This document shows, piece by piece, positions 32,799 through 46,329 of a stretch of 64,000 nucleotides of DNA. The stretch comes from Butyriboletus loyo. Lineage: Eukaryota > Basidiomycota > Agaricomycetes > Boletales > Boletaceae. The stretch spans positions 62,001 through 126,000 of the forward strand of contig JBBPSI010000004.1 in assembly GCA_038093515.1 (NCBI GenBank), given 5' to 3'. The notes under the pieces are model-generated. The model ran no database searches and had not been told where the DNA came from. It was given only the letters and a program-made list of their open reading frames with translations. Positions within the stretch are counted from its first letter, which is position 1. Every line of letters begins with the position of its first letter. A program made the translations under genes and the position numbers.

Positions 32799-35785
32799 AT
32801 GATGGACTCGGACCTGATCAAGCTTGTCAACCGTCTTCAGGACACCTTCCACAATCTCGGTGTGTACAGACAATCATATTCGTACCTTTGGGCAGCGGGT
32901 AATTTTATGTCGCCCAGGTGGTGAGCTTGACATGCCCCAGCTAGTGGTTGTGAGTTATCTTTCACACTGCGGCAAAGCCGCGCCTGAGGCCTGATCTTCG
33001 TTCAGGTGGGCAGCCAGTCAGCTGGTAAATCGAGCGTGCTGGAGAAGTGCGTTTCGACCTTTGTTTTCACTTTCAGCCGTTGACGTGACATTCACGCACA
33101 GCATCGTCGGACGAGATTTCCTTCCTCGTGGTCAAGGCATTGTCACACGCAGACCCCTCGTTCTCCAACTCATTCACACTCCCATTCCGGATCCCTCCTC
33201 GAGTCCACCCGCTTACACCGAATGGGGACAATTCCTTCATATCGACAAGCGTTTCACTGATTTCAATGAAATTCGTCGAGAAATCGAGCAAGAGACGTAC
33301 CGTGTTGCCGGACAGAACAAAGGGATTAGCCGACTGCCGATATCGCTCCGAATATGTAGTCCAAATGTCCTGGATTTGACTTTGGTAGATTTACCGGGAC
33401 TGACAAAGGTATGAATATATTATGGTACATCCCCTTATCCGATACAATGTGTATTCAAGATACCGGTGGGCGACCAACCAAGTGATATTGAACGCCAGAT
33501 TAGAAGCCTAGTCACGGAGTATATCTCGAAACCGAACAGGTGGGTAGATGGCTGCCCTTTTTCACTTGTAACTGACATGCTTCAAAGTGTTGTTCTCGCT
33601 GTCTCTCCCGCCAACGTCGACCTTGCCAACTCGGATTCGCTGAAGCTTGCACGAAGTGTTGACCCTCAAGGTCGTCGAACGATAGGTGTTTTGACGAAGC
33701 TTGACATCATGGATGCCGGAACGAACGCACTCGATGTCCTGACCGGACGCGTATATCCCCTCAAACTTGGCTTCATTGGGGTTGTCAACAGAAGCCAACA
33801 GGATATCATCTCTGAGAAGAGCATGACGGATGCTCTCGACTCGGAATCTGAATTCTTCAAAAACCATTCTGCGTATCGAAATATTTCACATAAAAACGGG
33901 ACAAAGTATCTTGCCCGGACGCTGAATCAGGTGTGTAAGAGTGATAAAGGATATCTATCGGGGATTTTCGACTACAACCTACGTAGGTTTTGATAAACCA
34001 TATAAGGGAGAAGCTCCCCGATATGAAGGCGCGTCTGAACACGCTGATGGGTCAAGCGCAGCAAGAACTTAACTCGTTTGGTGACGCCGCAATCTTCGGT
34101 GACAAGAATCAGGTGGGTTGGAGCTCAGATATGGTTTACTTGGTGACCCATTGTTTGTTAGCAAGGAGCGCTAATCTTGCGTCACATGAACCAATTTGCG
34201 CATGACTTCATTGCGTCCATTGAGGGCACCAAAGTCGATATGTCCACTAAAGAGTTATCAGGCGGTGCACGAATATATTATATCTTCAACGACGTCTTTG
34301 GCCATGCACTGGCTTCGATAGATTCCACGACAGGCTTGGATAACCAGGATATCCGCACAGCAATCCGGAACTCCACAGGTCCACGGCCCAGCCTTTTTGT
34401 CCCCGAAGCGGCGTTTGATCTATTGGTGAAGCCCCAGATCAAACTACTAGAAGCACCAAGCCTTCGCTGTGTCGAGCTTGTCTACGAAGAACTTGTTAAA
34501 CTATGCCACAATTGTACAAGCCCGGTATGGGGATTTGATCATCTTAAAGCAGTTTGTTCTATTATCTAATGTTCGATCACAGGAATTAGAGAGATTCCCT
34601 CGCCTTCATGCACAACTGATTGAATGTGTATCAGAACTTTTGCGCGAGCGCCTCGGTCCGACATCGAATTACGCACAAAGCCTCATTGAGATCCAGGCTG
34701 CATACATTAACACGAACCATCCCGCGTTCATCTCCGGGTCTGCGGCAGCCGCACAAACGGCGACATCTCAAGCTCCCAAGCAATCAATTCCTCCACGTGT
34801 AAGTTCTATCCACCTTGTCTGATGAGTCCTGGGTGATTCCTGTGACTCATTTGTAAAACTCGGGGTCTGGGTTACGCTAGCCCGTTAGCACTGAACCGAC
34901 AAATGGCACTCAGACGGCTGAAGATGGGGATGAAGTTTTTATTGAGGAACCGACAGGTGTGAACGGTATTTCTTCCCGTGACGGGCGCTCTGTGTCTTCG
35001 ACACTGCACGATCGAGCCCGGGCTACGGGGACCTCTCCTGCTGTGGGCACCTCCACCAAGTCATCATCAAAGCCCCATCACGGTCCTCGGCACTCATCCG
35101 TGCTTCCATCTACGCAATCCCACACCCAGTCAAGCGTATCTAGTTCATCGCCTCACACCGCACGCGAGACTTTCTTGAATTACTTTTTTGGCCAGAATGG
35201 GCCTGGTCCCATTGGTGGATCGGGTCTCGAGCGAGCACATGGAAGCTTGCCTCTTGTGCCAACGGGCCGAGACGTGTCAATTACAGATATGCCTGATCAC
35301 ACTGGGCTTATGGCCGGTAAACGTTCGCTGGACGGTAACAATATGGCGTATGATATGAAAAGCCTGGGTAAACACATCGAGGCCGTGAGTATCGAGCACA
35401 TGATTCATCCTTGTATCTGGTCAGGATTGATTGAGCGTGCTTTTTTTTCTGCTAGGTCTCGTTGTCGGATAGCGGTTCACACCTGACGCAACGGGAAGAA
35501 ATGGAAACGTCGCTGATTCGGTCATTGATTGCGTCGTACTTTGCGATCATTCGGCAGAGCATACAAGACCTCATTCCGAAAGCGATCATGCACTTTTTGG
35601 TCAATTACTCGACGAAAGAAGTGCAGAATCGACTGGTGGCGACGCTGTACAAGCCGGAGTTGTTTGCGGAGCTGTTGAACGAAGACGAGGCGCTAGTTGC
35701 AGAGCGGACGAGAGTGAAGGCTCTTTTGGACGCATACAAGGCGGCCTTTAAGACGCTGTCTGACGTCAACTTGAAACCACTGTAG
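32799..35785 (+). CDS. DNM1: mitochondrial fission dynamin DNM1
   Basis: Eleven exons sum exactly to 800 codons plus stop. GTPase domain: [14 protein letters not shown] (P-loop, near residue 30), [11 protein letters not shown] (switch 1 Thr), DLPGLTK (G3) and TKLDIMD (G4). Middle domain: [19 protein letters not shown] and [14 protein letters not shown], as in Dnm1/Drp1. A variable B-insert rich in Ser/Thr follows, with [10 protein letters not shown], a block shared with Dnm1 rather than Vps1. C-terminal [22 protein letters not shown] to the end. Dnm1 rings constrict and divide mitochondria and peroxisomes. Tandem ATGs open the gene. Exons start at 32799, 32918, 33006, 33102, 33460, 33589, 33987, 34162, 34583, 34881 and 35456. 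Confidence 0.93.
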
Positions 35786-36168
35786 ACATGTCTCCTTGTG
35801 ACTATTGATATGTTGGATGTTTCGACGATACGATTCGAGATGCTGTCTGTCCTCGGGAATGAACCAGGCAGAAAGGAAAACATGGATGTGTTGTCTAAGA
35901 GACACTAAAACACCCCAGAGGTCATGCGATATATACCCCAACGACGGGTGTTTGACTGCCAATACATACGGCTACTTTATCGGACTTGGTAAGTACGGAC
36001 ACGGAGCCACAAGCTGGAAGCACTCGCAATGGCACAAGCCCCAAGACCGGAAAGGCGTACGAGGGGAAGAAGCAGGGCCCCCCTCACACACACAACACCG
36101 ACTCAACCACACAAAAAAGTTCAGACTCGCGACACAAGCATTGCGACTGGGTGGGACGGGGCGCCGGC
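35786..36168. other. convergent intergenic region DNM1/BCS1-like
   Basis: 383 bases of two 3' flanks; nothing else visible. Confidence 0.45.
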
Positions 36169-39100
36169 TCAGGTGTCGAGAGACGACGACGACGCTTGTT
36201 GTTGTTGACCCTTTACGGCGATCCACTTGTCTTTGGCGAGTTCCTTGTTCTCAGACGTGGCACCCGCAGGTTTATCCGGCTCCTCTTCCGACGTCATACT
36301 TTCCTCCGTATCTGCTTCGATGCCTCCGTTGCTCATGTCCGACTCCGAGGACGACGCGGACTCGCTGTGGATGACGGCAATGACGGCGTCGGCGGGGGTT
36401 AGCGTGCTCATGCTCGCGGTGGCGCTGGGCACGATGCCCTCGAGTTTCATGGCAGCCTCGGCACGATGGGCCCTCTTGGACTTTGATCGTTCCCGTTTCT
36501 CAAGCTTCTGTGGGTGGTGTACGATGAAAGAAGAGGGGGGAAATAAAAACAAGTGCACGAACCTCTTTCGTCTCCTTTTCTTCTTGCTGAATTGGGCAAG
36601 TAGATCAGCACGAGTGGGTGTGGTGACGGAAACATTCGAATTTACCTCCGCGGCGACCTTCTCTTCCCTCTACGTGGCGTTGTCAGAGAGAAGGATTGGA
36701 AATGGAATGGCACTGCACCTCTTTACGTTCCTTCTCTTCCGCCTGCAAAAGTCGCTCGGTCAGTCGGTGTGGTTTGTGGGGTCCCAACACGTCATTGCGT
36801 ACCTCCTTTGCCTCGCGCTGCTCAAACGTCAGCCGTCTTTAATTGACACGTGGGTGTGTAGACGCACCTCAGCCTTTTCCTTCTTGAGCTTCTCTCGCGT
36901 CTCACGTTCCTGAACGATCCTGCGAACTGGGTCAGCCACGTTTCGGGCATGTTCGGTATCCACAGACCAATCGCCGACTTCGTCCACACACTCCCTGGGC
37001 CGGACTTTGTTCTTCAGGAGGTATCCTTGCAACGCCGCCACCTATTCACACCTCTCTCAGGGGACCAAACCCAGATTCCAAATCGGGACTCACGCTCAGT
37101 TCGCCCTCGGGGATGGCGTCAGCAAAACGCTTGCCGAGTTCCGCGATCTCAGCCTCTTCGAGTACCGGAATCGCGTGTCCAGGGATCTTACGTTTCGGAA
37201 GAGGCAGGTTCTTTTGCGATACGTCAGTCTTTTCTTGTGACGTGGCCTCTGTCGATGACGAGGCGGCAGGCTTCGAGGGGAAAAAGCATTTGAAGATGCC
37301 CTCTGCTTGCCACTTTGTTGCATGGGTAAAGTTCACCCACACGTCCATCCGACCTGGTCGGCTCAGTGCTGGATCCAGACGCTCGATATGGTTCGTCGTG
37401 GCAAACAGCAGGCTTGGTTCGAATGTTGGCAAAAACCGCGCAGCTCAGTGACGCAACACTCACCGGCCTTCTGCCGCAGCGACTCCGTCAAGGCTGTTCA
37501 ACAGGCCACTCAGACTGAGCGTCGAACCATCATTGGTATCATTATTGCTGGGCGTTGATGTGGCTGTCGTAGGTATGCCAGTGGATGCCGAGTCACGACT
37601 AACGGAGCGCGTGAACGCGGCGTCCAAATCTTCAAGAAGCAAGATACATCTAGAGTTGAACAGAGCTTAGCACGGCCCGTCGAAAGGAAACACACATAAA
37701 CCGACCTAGACGGTACATGTCCCATTAATGTTGTCAACGTATTATCACTCATCCTGTAGAGATTCGTAAGCACGATTCTGCAACGACAACAACCATGGAT
37801 AGCTTTACCCCTTTGATGACAAGCTAACAACATAAATGTCCAAACCCAGTTCACCAGCCAACGAATGAATCAGCGACGTCTTCCCGCTGCGCAAAGATGG
37901 ATTAATGCTAAGCATGCGACATCGTGCGAGGTTGTCGTACCTTCCCGGAACACCGTACAGGAGGTACCCCCGGCGGAATGGAATGCCTACACATGCACCC
38001 AATCAGTCCGAGTTCTCCCATCATCACATTTCACCAACCTCTTTCGGCGTACCTAGGATATGAAACCTTTATTTAATGGCATGGGAAAATTCTACACGTC
38101 ACTCACCAATCCTCAGAGCACAGGAAGTCCTTGCAATCGGCCAAGAGCATATCTTTGACGCCCGGCTGGAGCACAATGGAGCTCATCGGCCGTTTCTGGC
38201 GAGCTCCGTTCCACCTCCAACAGCCATAAGTCCTGCGAAGCGCGGGCGGTCAAGCACCAGGGTTATCTTACGAAATTGCCAACTCACGTATCGGCCATGA
38301 AAATATGGACGCGGTGCTCGGCATCTTTCTCGTATTCGCGCTTAGCTTCTAGGACTAGTTTCTTGAGAATGTCGTTGTTGCGAGCCACAACGCTAAACCA
38401 ATGTAAGTTAAATCGGACAAGCCGGAAGTCAAGTCGCTTCACCTGATCTTGAGAGAAGCACCGTGACCATAGTCCGGGTATCGTTTTGTCCGCGTTATCT
38501 TTAAGAAGGGGCGACAGAAGTATGAGTTCTCCGAGGACATCGCTGAACACGACAACAACTGAACACTTACTCTCAGCCAATGACCACGGTAATAAATTGT
38601 GTGAGTCGTGTCTGGCAGCAATTATCAGACTGATTCCGAAGCATGGGAAGTAAACTCTACCTAAACTTGGCATGAACGCCACTTTTCGTTTTCGACGACC
38701 GTGTACGAGAGCACTTTCGTCCTCGTCCTCATCTTCATCTTCCAAGTCGCCGGTGGTTGACTGCGTGAGACCATTGCGGCTGATCGTACGAGTCGTTATT
38801 TCAAATTCGCGACTACGCCCCCACGCAGGTTGCTAGACCGCACATGAGCGCTGTAGAAGCTGCGATAGTGGGGACCCCACTTGCCTTGGACAACCAATGC
38901 ATCAACCTACGACTCTGTCAGTCCGAAACACATCGAACTACGGCGTTGCTCACCAATCATATGGGTAGTCCTCCTGGCTGAAGTGTGCGGTCAAGAAGAA
39001 CGCTATGGCAAAGGGTTCAGTGACCACGGTCGACCACAAAAGGAACGACGAGCATACAGTCAATGAAACCATTCCAAGCAGACATGGAAGCCCGTCTCGC

Positions 39101-39257
39101 TGTCTCGACAGTCCCTCCGATGACGACGAGTTTCTGCGATAGAGGCTTAGTTTGAGTGTGGAGCGTGGAGAAAGGAGCGTTGTGGGGTTACCAGAGTGTC
39201 CTGAATGGCGTTGGTGTGCATCCCCAGTGGGGAAAGCATATTTTTCAAGGTCTCCAT
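36169..39257 (-). CDS. BCS1-type mitochondrial AAA ATPase
   Basis: The start [13 protein letters not shown] at 39257 leads to a membrane/targeting segment ([39 protein letters not shown]), the Bcs1 N-domain ([66 protein letters not shown]), Walker [20 protein letters not shown] with an intron between the two halves, Walker [12 protein letters not shown], and [23 protein letters not shown] (sensor and arginine region). A highly charged coiled-coil tail of more than 200 residues follows ([19 protein letters not shown], then acidic SESD and EEEP). Canonical Bcs1 inserts the Rieske protein into complex III. The long tail and Ser/Thr insert suggest one of the expanded paralogues, so substrate is open. 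About a dozen exons; several boundaries were not verified. Confidence 0.8.
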
Positions 39258-41860
39258 GTCGGTCTGGGAGCTGGCGAAGAGGAGGAAAGCGGAGAGTCAA
39301 GTGTTTCGCCACGGTCGGTATTTAAGTGATTTATGAGCGCCTCGTGGACAAATAATGCATGCAGGGCAGCCAGCGAACAGAATTGTATACCGGTATCAAT
39401 CACTCTCGGTCGAACTCCCCGGATAGAAAAAAAAAGGAGTAATCGAGAATGCTTGGTGATGTTCTGACGCGACTCAGAGGGACAGTGTGTGGCCATACTC
39501 GGCTTTCATGTCGGAGGTAAACTCAGATAAGGACTGCCCGTTTCTCGCAGTCCTGCAGACCTGTTTCCAACGACATACAGCCTAAACGAGTGTGGTGATA
39601 GTCTGTACGGTGCTTACGAGCTAACGACTGGACGGTCACCCTTATGGTGGTAGTGGCGGAACAATCAGAGATGGACTAGTTCCGGCTCGTTACGGCAATG
39701 CGGTTTCACGCGTAACACCCAGGTACTAGAGATCACTTAGCGAATCTCGTTGGCGATCGACCTCCTCGCCTCTTTCTCTGTCCGCGTCTGTTGTTCTAGT
39801 ACATAATGCATGCCATGCTGTCCATTCGACGCCACGGAAAGAATGCAACAATGAAAGTCGACGGCCACAATAGAAGCGGATGGCGTGACAAAACCGCCGG
39901 TCCGCACCCCTCCCCCTCGTAATGAATTGAGCCGATCGCACTCGGCCCAGGTTCCGTCATCCCAGCGTTCAATCCCCAAAAAGCCACCCCGCCCAATACG
40001 AAATGCGGCAACAATGACACAGAGAATGGAAGTCACGAGTACCCCGGATCGTTGCTACAAGACAGCAAACAAGAAATCTTGGAGACCTCGGAATGCGCAG
40101 CGGGGGGCGTCTCTCATTTGAGGCAACTCCGCTATAGCGCGGTGTCCAGAGGCGGTGGGCTGGTCCCCATCCGGCAATGCTCTCAGGTGCCTGTCATCAT
40201 TCTCACACAAACCGACCTCTTCACCTCACCGCTATCCTGTCGGCAACGAAATGAGTCCTGCGATCCATCCTTCAAACGTTCACGGCCCCGAAAGCTCGAA
40301 CACGATTCTGCCAAATCCTTGCCAATGTTTCTTTGCGAGGCCCTGTCGCGAGCGTTCGTCCTGCACAAGTCTAGCCCTGCATTGCAGTCTGAACAGGTCT
40401 AGACTCTGCCACAAGTAATTTGGTGGCTTGATGGTCATATGCCACTCATTTTGAATGCTTGGTTTTGCGCGAGCCCAGGGCGGGTGTCGCATAACACAAT
40501 ACCCACGGTGCAGTGTGTGGGTCAACTTATAGGTCTTGATATTAATCGATGCGCCACCGCAGCCTCCTCTCATTCATGGATCGGGGAATAGGCATCCGTC
40601 ACCAGTTATGAGCCGAACACCCAGTCAAACTTTGTGTTAGATGTAGCTGGGAAACATCACACAGAAGGACCCCGCACAAACGATCCAGGATATCAATATG
40701 AACATCAAACAGGACAAATTCTATCTTCACGGTGCTGATTCGAAGCATGATAATCTACAGCATTCGTCGAGAAGCGAAGAATAATCAGATCGCAGACCCG
40801 CTAATGGTAATCTCTGCTCAAGGCAATAGGTCATTCACAGATCGTCCTTTTATGGACCCAAGGTTTTGTTGTCGTTCCGCATCTGCTGGATCGTGACTTG
40901 AGCACCTTGCTGGTGGCACGTCACACATGTAGGTAGCAGGTAGCAGCAGTACAGTTGCCAATGGCGCCGCATCACGATTATGACACGCCACGCTCAAAAG
41001 GTCAAACGTGGATTGGACGACCTGTTTCGAGATGACTCCTTAGTGGCGAAACCTCCGTGGACATGGGTGACAATCACCCGTCCGCATTTTGAGTTTGAAA
41101 ATTCTTTGCGCGAGATAAAAAGGCGTCGCCACTCCTGTCGGTGGCTGGGAACATGTGGTTTGGGGCAGGAAGGTTCGTGCGAGTGGCGTCCAGTGTTTTG
41201 TCGACTGTGTGTGTGTGCGAGGGTACACACTTGTTCCGATCACTTGGTTGTCCTGAATGTGACTACGGCGTTGACGCTAAAAACCTTGAAGGGAAACGTT
41301 GACCTGTTGGCGAACGGAGCTTTGTGGTCTTGTCAAAAGTGGATAGCCTCGATGATGTAGGCACATGTTCACGATTAATCATCGCCTTGTTGAGGTACAC
41401 TCGTGGAATTGAGTCACGTCAACGGAGATGAGGGAGGGACGCTGTTGAGGAAATCATCAATGAAAAGAAGCGATGTCAAGGAGTCGGATGGACGCATACT
41501 TTGATTATGGCGCTGTATGAAGATACGGCTGAGTGAAGGTTACGCCACATATGCATATGTCGACAACATGACATGCGCAACTGGCACCGCACAGCGGAAA
41601 CCCACCCAGTTTGGTGAAAAGCCCAAACCTTTGAGCTTGAGAAGAAATCGTCGGCAAATATACTCCTGACATTTTCGGTTTCAGCACGTCGTCACGATTT
41701 CATGTCCAAGCAGCCCTATGGTCGGCAGGCAGGCAGGAAGAACACTCATCCCTGAAACATCTAAGTCATAAGTATGAGCAATAACTGGTACATTGTAATG
41801 TCGTCTGATATAATAGATAAGAACGGGAGGGTTATATCGTAAAAGAAGTATACCGCTCAC
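39258..41860. other. 2.6 kb gene-poor interval
   Basis: Upstream of the BCS1-like gene and downstream of SYS1. ORFs here are short, lack conserved motifs and do not chain into exons. A GCAG tetranucleotide run occurs at 41731-41744. No repeat family, tRNA or transposon end recognised. Confidence 0.45.
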
Positions 41861-42666
41861 TTAGTCTCTACGTAGGTACCCACCCATTTCCACCCCATCA
41901 GCGTCATCCCTGGGAGCAGATATAACCAGACCTTCCGTCATCTCTCTCTTTACGCAGAGTTGCTCCGCGATTATTACCGTCCAAACAGACCCTGCAATCA
42001 TGACAAGCCAGAAGAACAATGAGGTAGGAATGGAAGCCGAGTAGTATGTCGTGAGCACCAGGTGATTGAACACTAATGTTAACGCAAAGTCCAAAATGAG
42101 GCGAGGCCGTCGTACGAGGCTGTATAAGTAGTAGATACTGTTCGACCGAAAAGTGAGTGCATGATCGCACGCATCGTGGAGGGGGTACGTACTTTGCTGA
42201 AGAAGCAATCAACCAGGATGCCGCTATGACCCAACCTCGTATAGGGTCTGTCCGTCCGTCCCATTGATCGTCTTCCCACCCACCACCCACTCGTTTTCCG
42301 CTACTCCATGCACCATAATAGGAGCTCCATCGCTCCTCACCTTGGACACCGCGGACCGTAGGTTGGCCAGCCATTTCCCTCCAATCCATTACCATGCCTA
42401 ATGACGCTGTGTCTCCCTGGACGGGTACATTCGCAGAAGAAGTTACCTACCGACATTGGCGGCACCGCCTTCATACATGAGGGAAGTTGATTCCGCAAAG
42501 ACGGTAAGAAGTGGGGGGATGAGGAGAGAAAGTGTCAGATAATGCAACGTCTGCATGGATATGATCTGGCAACGAGCCCATCAGCGATTTAGATGGCGAT
42601 AACTTGGTAAAATACCTGAGAAATAAGCAAGACAGGGTCCCAGCTACTTTGTCGTGGAGGTGCCAT
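41861..42666 (-). CDS. SYS1: Golgi trafficking membrane protein SYS1
   Basis: Four exons (42666-42616, 42565-42451, 42397-42193, 42137-41861) join to exactly 215 codons plus stop. Start MAPPRQSSWDPVLLISQIIS matches the Sys1 opening (WDPLLILSQI). Membrane segments follow (LTLSLLIPPLLTVF, WVIAASWLIASSAN), then the signature YYLVRRPRLxLDF read as YLYSLVRRPRLILDFALTL, FNHLVLTTYYSASIPTSLFFW and a last segment with GEQLC-like AEQLCVKREM. Sys1 recruits Arl3/ARFRP1 to the trans-Golgi. A Gly/Trp/Asp-rich loop of about 50 residues between segments 2 and 3 is longer than in yeast. Divergent from a secretory-pathway dipeptidyl aminopeptidase. Confidence 0.9.
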
Positions 42667-42852
42667 GATGTCTGTAGTGCGGCCCAGGGATTTGAGCCTC
42701 GGACCGAGTCTGACGTTCGTCCTGGTTCGCTTCAAGTTCAAACGAGCTCAGAGCCCACGTGATCACCACAAATTACATGAGAATTTAAAGAAAGCCCCGA
42801 TCTCTGGATTGCCTATTTCGTTCTCCCGCTGAACATTCAGGACGGGCGTGTG
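42667..42852. promoter_or_regulatory. bidirectional promoter SYS1/DPP with E-box
   Basis: 186 bases between start codons. It holds CCCACGTGATCAC, an E-box (CACGTG at 42756-42761), roughly central. No TATA box near either start. Confidence 0.4.
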
Positions 42853-45800
42853 ATGCCTAACCCAGCGTACGAACGCGTTTCTGACAATGATACAGACGAG
42901 GATGTCGTAGGAAATTCCACTCAGCCTGCTCGCGTCTATCCGCGCCCTGACCTTGTCGTGCGACCACCAGTCTACTATGGAGACGGGCCGTTTGACCCAC
43001 CAAGCTCAGAGGAGGACGAAGATCGTTTTCTAGATAAATCAGGACCCCACGGAGTGCTTAGTCTAGATGATTTCGGGGATTCGGAGCCAGGGAATGGCTT
43101 GAGAGTGGGAAGTGATAAGGTCAGTGTCCACCGCAGCCTAATACGCTGGAGTTCATATCCACTTCACGTTTAGCGTCCGGCTGCCCTGAGGTATCTCATA
43201 TACTCCCTGGCATCGTTGGTGTTCTTGTCTGCCTGCATTGGCGTGTTTGCTGCCACTAATCTCTATCATGGGAAGCCATACCATGCATCGAGGGGGCGTA
43301 AAATCACTCTCGATTTCATTTTCAATGGAACCTTTAGCAAACATGTCCAAGACCTTCACTGGGTCCCCGAAGGTGCGTAACCAATGACCCATCCCGTCCG
43401 TCGCTCATGTAGCATTAGCCGGGGATGGTGTTTTCTCGACCCTCCGAAACGGACAAATTCAACTTATTGACCTGAAGACAAATACAACCACTCCGCTGCT
43501 TTCGTTTACTGACATCAGAGACGTAAATGGTTACTTCCCTCGCTAAGCACATTCTCGCTGAATTCTGCTTGCAGGAGAACGGTCTGACAATTTTTTGGAA
43601 TGAGTGGAAGCTTTCTCCAGATATGAAGTACATCCTTGTCAAGGCGAATTATCACAAGGTATGCACAAATTCTCCGCAGGTTTTCTCTCTCTCTGGAGTC
43701 TCACCTAACATTAGCAATGGAGATATTCGAGCTTCGGCAATTACTACGTCCACAGCCTGGAAACTAAAGCCACCTATCCACTTCTTCCGCCTACTAATCC
43801 CCCTGTGACGGCATACGCAGCCTGGTCGCCTACTGGTGAATCAATTGCTTTCGTTGCTTCCAATGATATCTACATTCTTCCATCGCCCTCGTGAGTGATT
43901 TTAGAGCCCTGCGGACGTGCGGAAACTTTATTTTCGCGTATAGTACATCAGCTTCATCCATCCGGGTGACCACAAGCGGCAATGCGTCATTATTTCATGG
44001 TGTACCAGACTGGATTTACGAGGAAGAAGTTCTGGCGCGAGATTATGCACTCTGGTGGTCTCCTGACTCTTCAAAAATCGCGTTCCTTCGCCTCGACGAA
44101 ACTGCCGTTGACGAATACAGGTTTCCCATCTATAATCCAACCGAAGATTCCTATGCTGTTACCCCATATACCGAAGATGTGGTGATTAAATACCCAAAGC
44201 CAGGTTACAATAACCCTCTCGTATCAGTGCACGTTTTTGATCTTGAAGCTTATCTGAGTCAGTCGGAGTCTGCCCCAACCTCCGCTGCAGATGAAGCTGT
44301 TGTCGACCTGACATGGTCTGATAGCTTCCCTTTGAACAACAGCATCATCAACCAGGTTGCTTGGGTTGACAATTCAACCTTGGTATTGAAGGAAGTCACA
44401 AGAGCTGCTGACCACGGGAACGTCGTGCTGTTCGATTTGGGTACTGCAAGTTCCGGGGGAATTGTGACGGGCGAAGTTGTCAGACACCTTGGCATTGATG
44501 GTGAAGGGGGTGATGAAGGTTGGATCGATGCAGTCAGTGAACCTTTAGCTGATGGCTCGTTCTGGGACTCATGTAATCCACACTCGCAGGGCCAGACTAT
44601 TGTCCCAGTCCCAGCAAACCTACGGTCTGGTGATTCTCCCGCTTACCTGGACATTGTGCCCACTCAAGATGGATACAATCATGTTGCCCTCTTTGATCCG
44701 GCGACCTCCTCTACACCGCGTTTCCTTACTTCTGGAACCTGGGAGGTTACACATGGTATTCAAGCGGTGGATAGCCAGCGGGGATTGATGTGAGCTCTAA
44801 GAGTTTAATGTCCGTTCACATGATGCTGAAAAAATAAATTCAAACAGTTATTTCCAAGCCGCGCGTTCTTCTATCGAACGTCATCTGTACTCAGTTCCGA
44901 TCTCATCACCGAAGACTGACTCAGTGATTTCCCCTGCCCTCCTAACTGACGATTCGACGCTGTCTTCCTATTCCGCCAGCTTTTCGCCCGGCGCAGGGTT
45001 TTATTTACTGCATTATGCAGGTCCAAATGTCCCGTGGCAGAGGGTGGTGGATGTCAACAGACCAGGTGATTGATACTTCAGAGGGATCGAATTCGGTTCA
45101 TTGATCGATTTGCAGACTTTGATTATGTTCTTACTGATAATGCCGCATTGAACACAACCCTTGGAGAATTTGAAGCAGCAACCATCACGTACTCGACGAT
45201 TGATAGCGATGGTTATGGTGAGTCATCTGTTTCCGGCCCCATACACACCGTCGCTTACCCGATTTCAGAGCTTAATGTGAAGGAAATGCGGCCGCCGAAA
45301 ATGGACGCTTCTGGACGCACGAAGTACCCAGTTTTATTCCTTGTGTGCGTGCTCTGTCCTGGACTGGATCCATATTTTTCTGAATTTTAATAGTTACGGT
45401 GGTCCTGAGAGTCAGAAAGTCGACGTCGAGTACAAACGTGACTGGCATGATTACCTTGTCTGCACCTTACAGTATGTTGTTGTCGTTGTCGACGGGCGTG
45501 GAACCGGGTACAAGGGACGTCGATTGCGCAATCCAGTTAGGTACAACATGGGATTCTGGGAAACGCAGGATCAGATCAACGCTGCGCGGTGTGTTCTGTG
45601 CTTCTTTTTTTTCTGCCTGCTCACGTTATCCTAGCATCTGGGCTGGCAAGGACTACGTAGACCCGAAACGCATTGGTATATGGGGTTGGGTAAAAGCACC
45701 TGCACTGTGAACCGCTACAGACTCTCATGGTTATCAACTCTAGTCTTATGGAGGCTTCATGGCCTCCAAGGTCGCCGAAGCCGATGCTGGAATTCACTCC

Positions 45801-46329
45801 TTGGCTATAGCTGTAGCGGTGAGTCCGGCTTTGCCTGATTGCGTTTTTCTACTTAGCTCGGTTTGTAGCCCGTCACGAGTTGGCAACTATACGGTAAGCA
45901 AAGCTTTGTCGTGAACACCAGGGTAACTCATCCCGCGGTTGCAGATTCAATTTACACGGAGCGTTACATGGGCCTTCCAAACGATAACCCGGGTGGATAC
46001 ATCAATGCCTCCATCTCGCATGTGGAAGGGTTCAAGAACATTGATTTTCTACTTATTCACGGAAGCGGAGACGACAATGTCCACTTTGCCCACTCTGCGC
46101 ACCTACTGGACATGTTCAAGGCGGCGCAAGTCCGGGATTTCAGATTTAGGATGTTTACCGACAGGTGAGCTGCATGTTCCTTCCCTGTCGCTTATCACTG
46201 ATGGTCTATCTACCTGCACGCAGTGACCATAGCATCGTCAGAAGAGGTGCTAACAGGGAGATGTATGAGTACATGACACTCTTCCTCCTAGAGAAGTGGG
46301 GCAAGGGAGGGCGTCGCCGCGGATGGTGA
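42853..46329 (+). CDS. membrane-anchored dipeptidyl aminopeptidase (DPP IV / S9B family)
   Basis: Type II membrane protein: about 90 acidic cytoplasmic residues from MPNPAYERVSDNDTDED, then the anchor YSLASLVFLSACIGVFAATN, then a DPP IV beta-propeller (WSPDSSKIAFLRLDETAVDEY, DWIYEEEV with the substrate Glu pair, VAWVDNSTLVL) and the hydrolase domain. Catalytic triad: Ser in GWSYGG (Ser codon at 45744, the first codon of its exon), Asp in HGSGDDNVHF (near 46070) and His in DHSI (near 46225). The oxyanion Tyr is in PVLFLVYGGPESQ. More than ten introns. In yeast, relatives are Ste13 (late Golgi, pheromone processing) and Dap2 (vacuole); which one this matches cannot be told from sequence alone. 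It removes X-Pro/X-Ala dipeptides. Confidence 0.92.

Noticed and set aside
39737..40402. Overlapping ORFs of about 100-116 codons on both strands
   Set aside because: No motif, no splice extension and composition unlike neighbouring genes.
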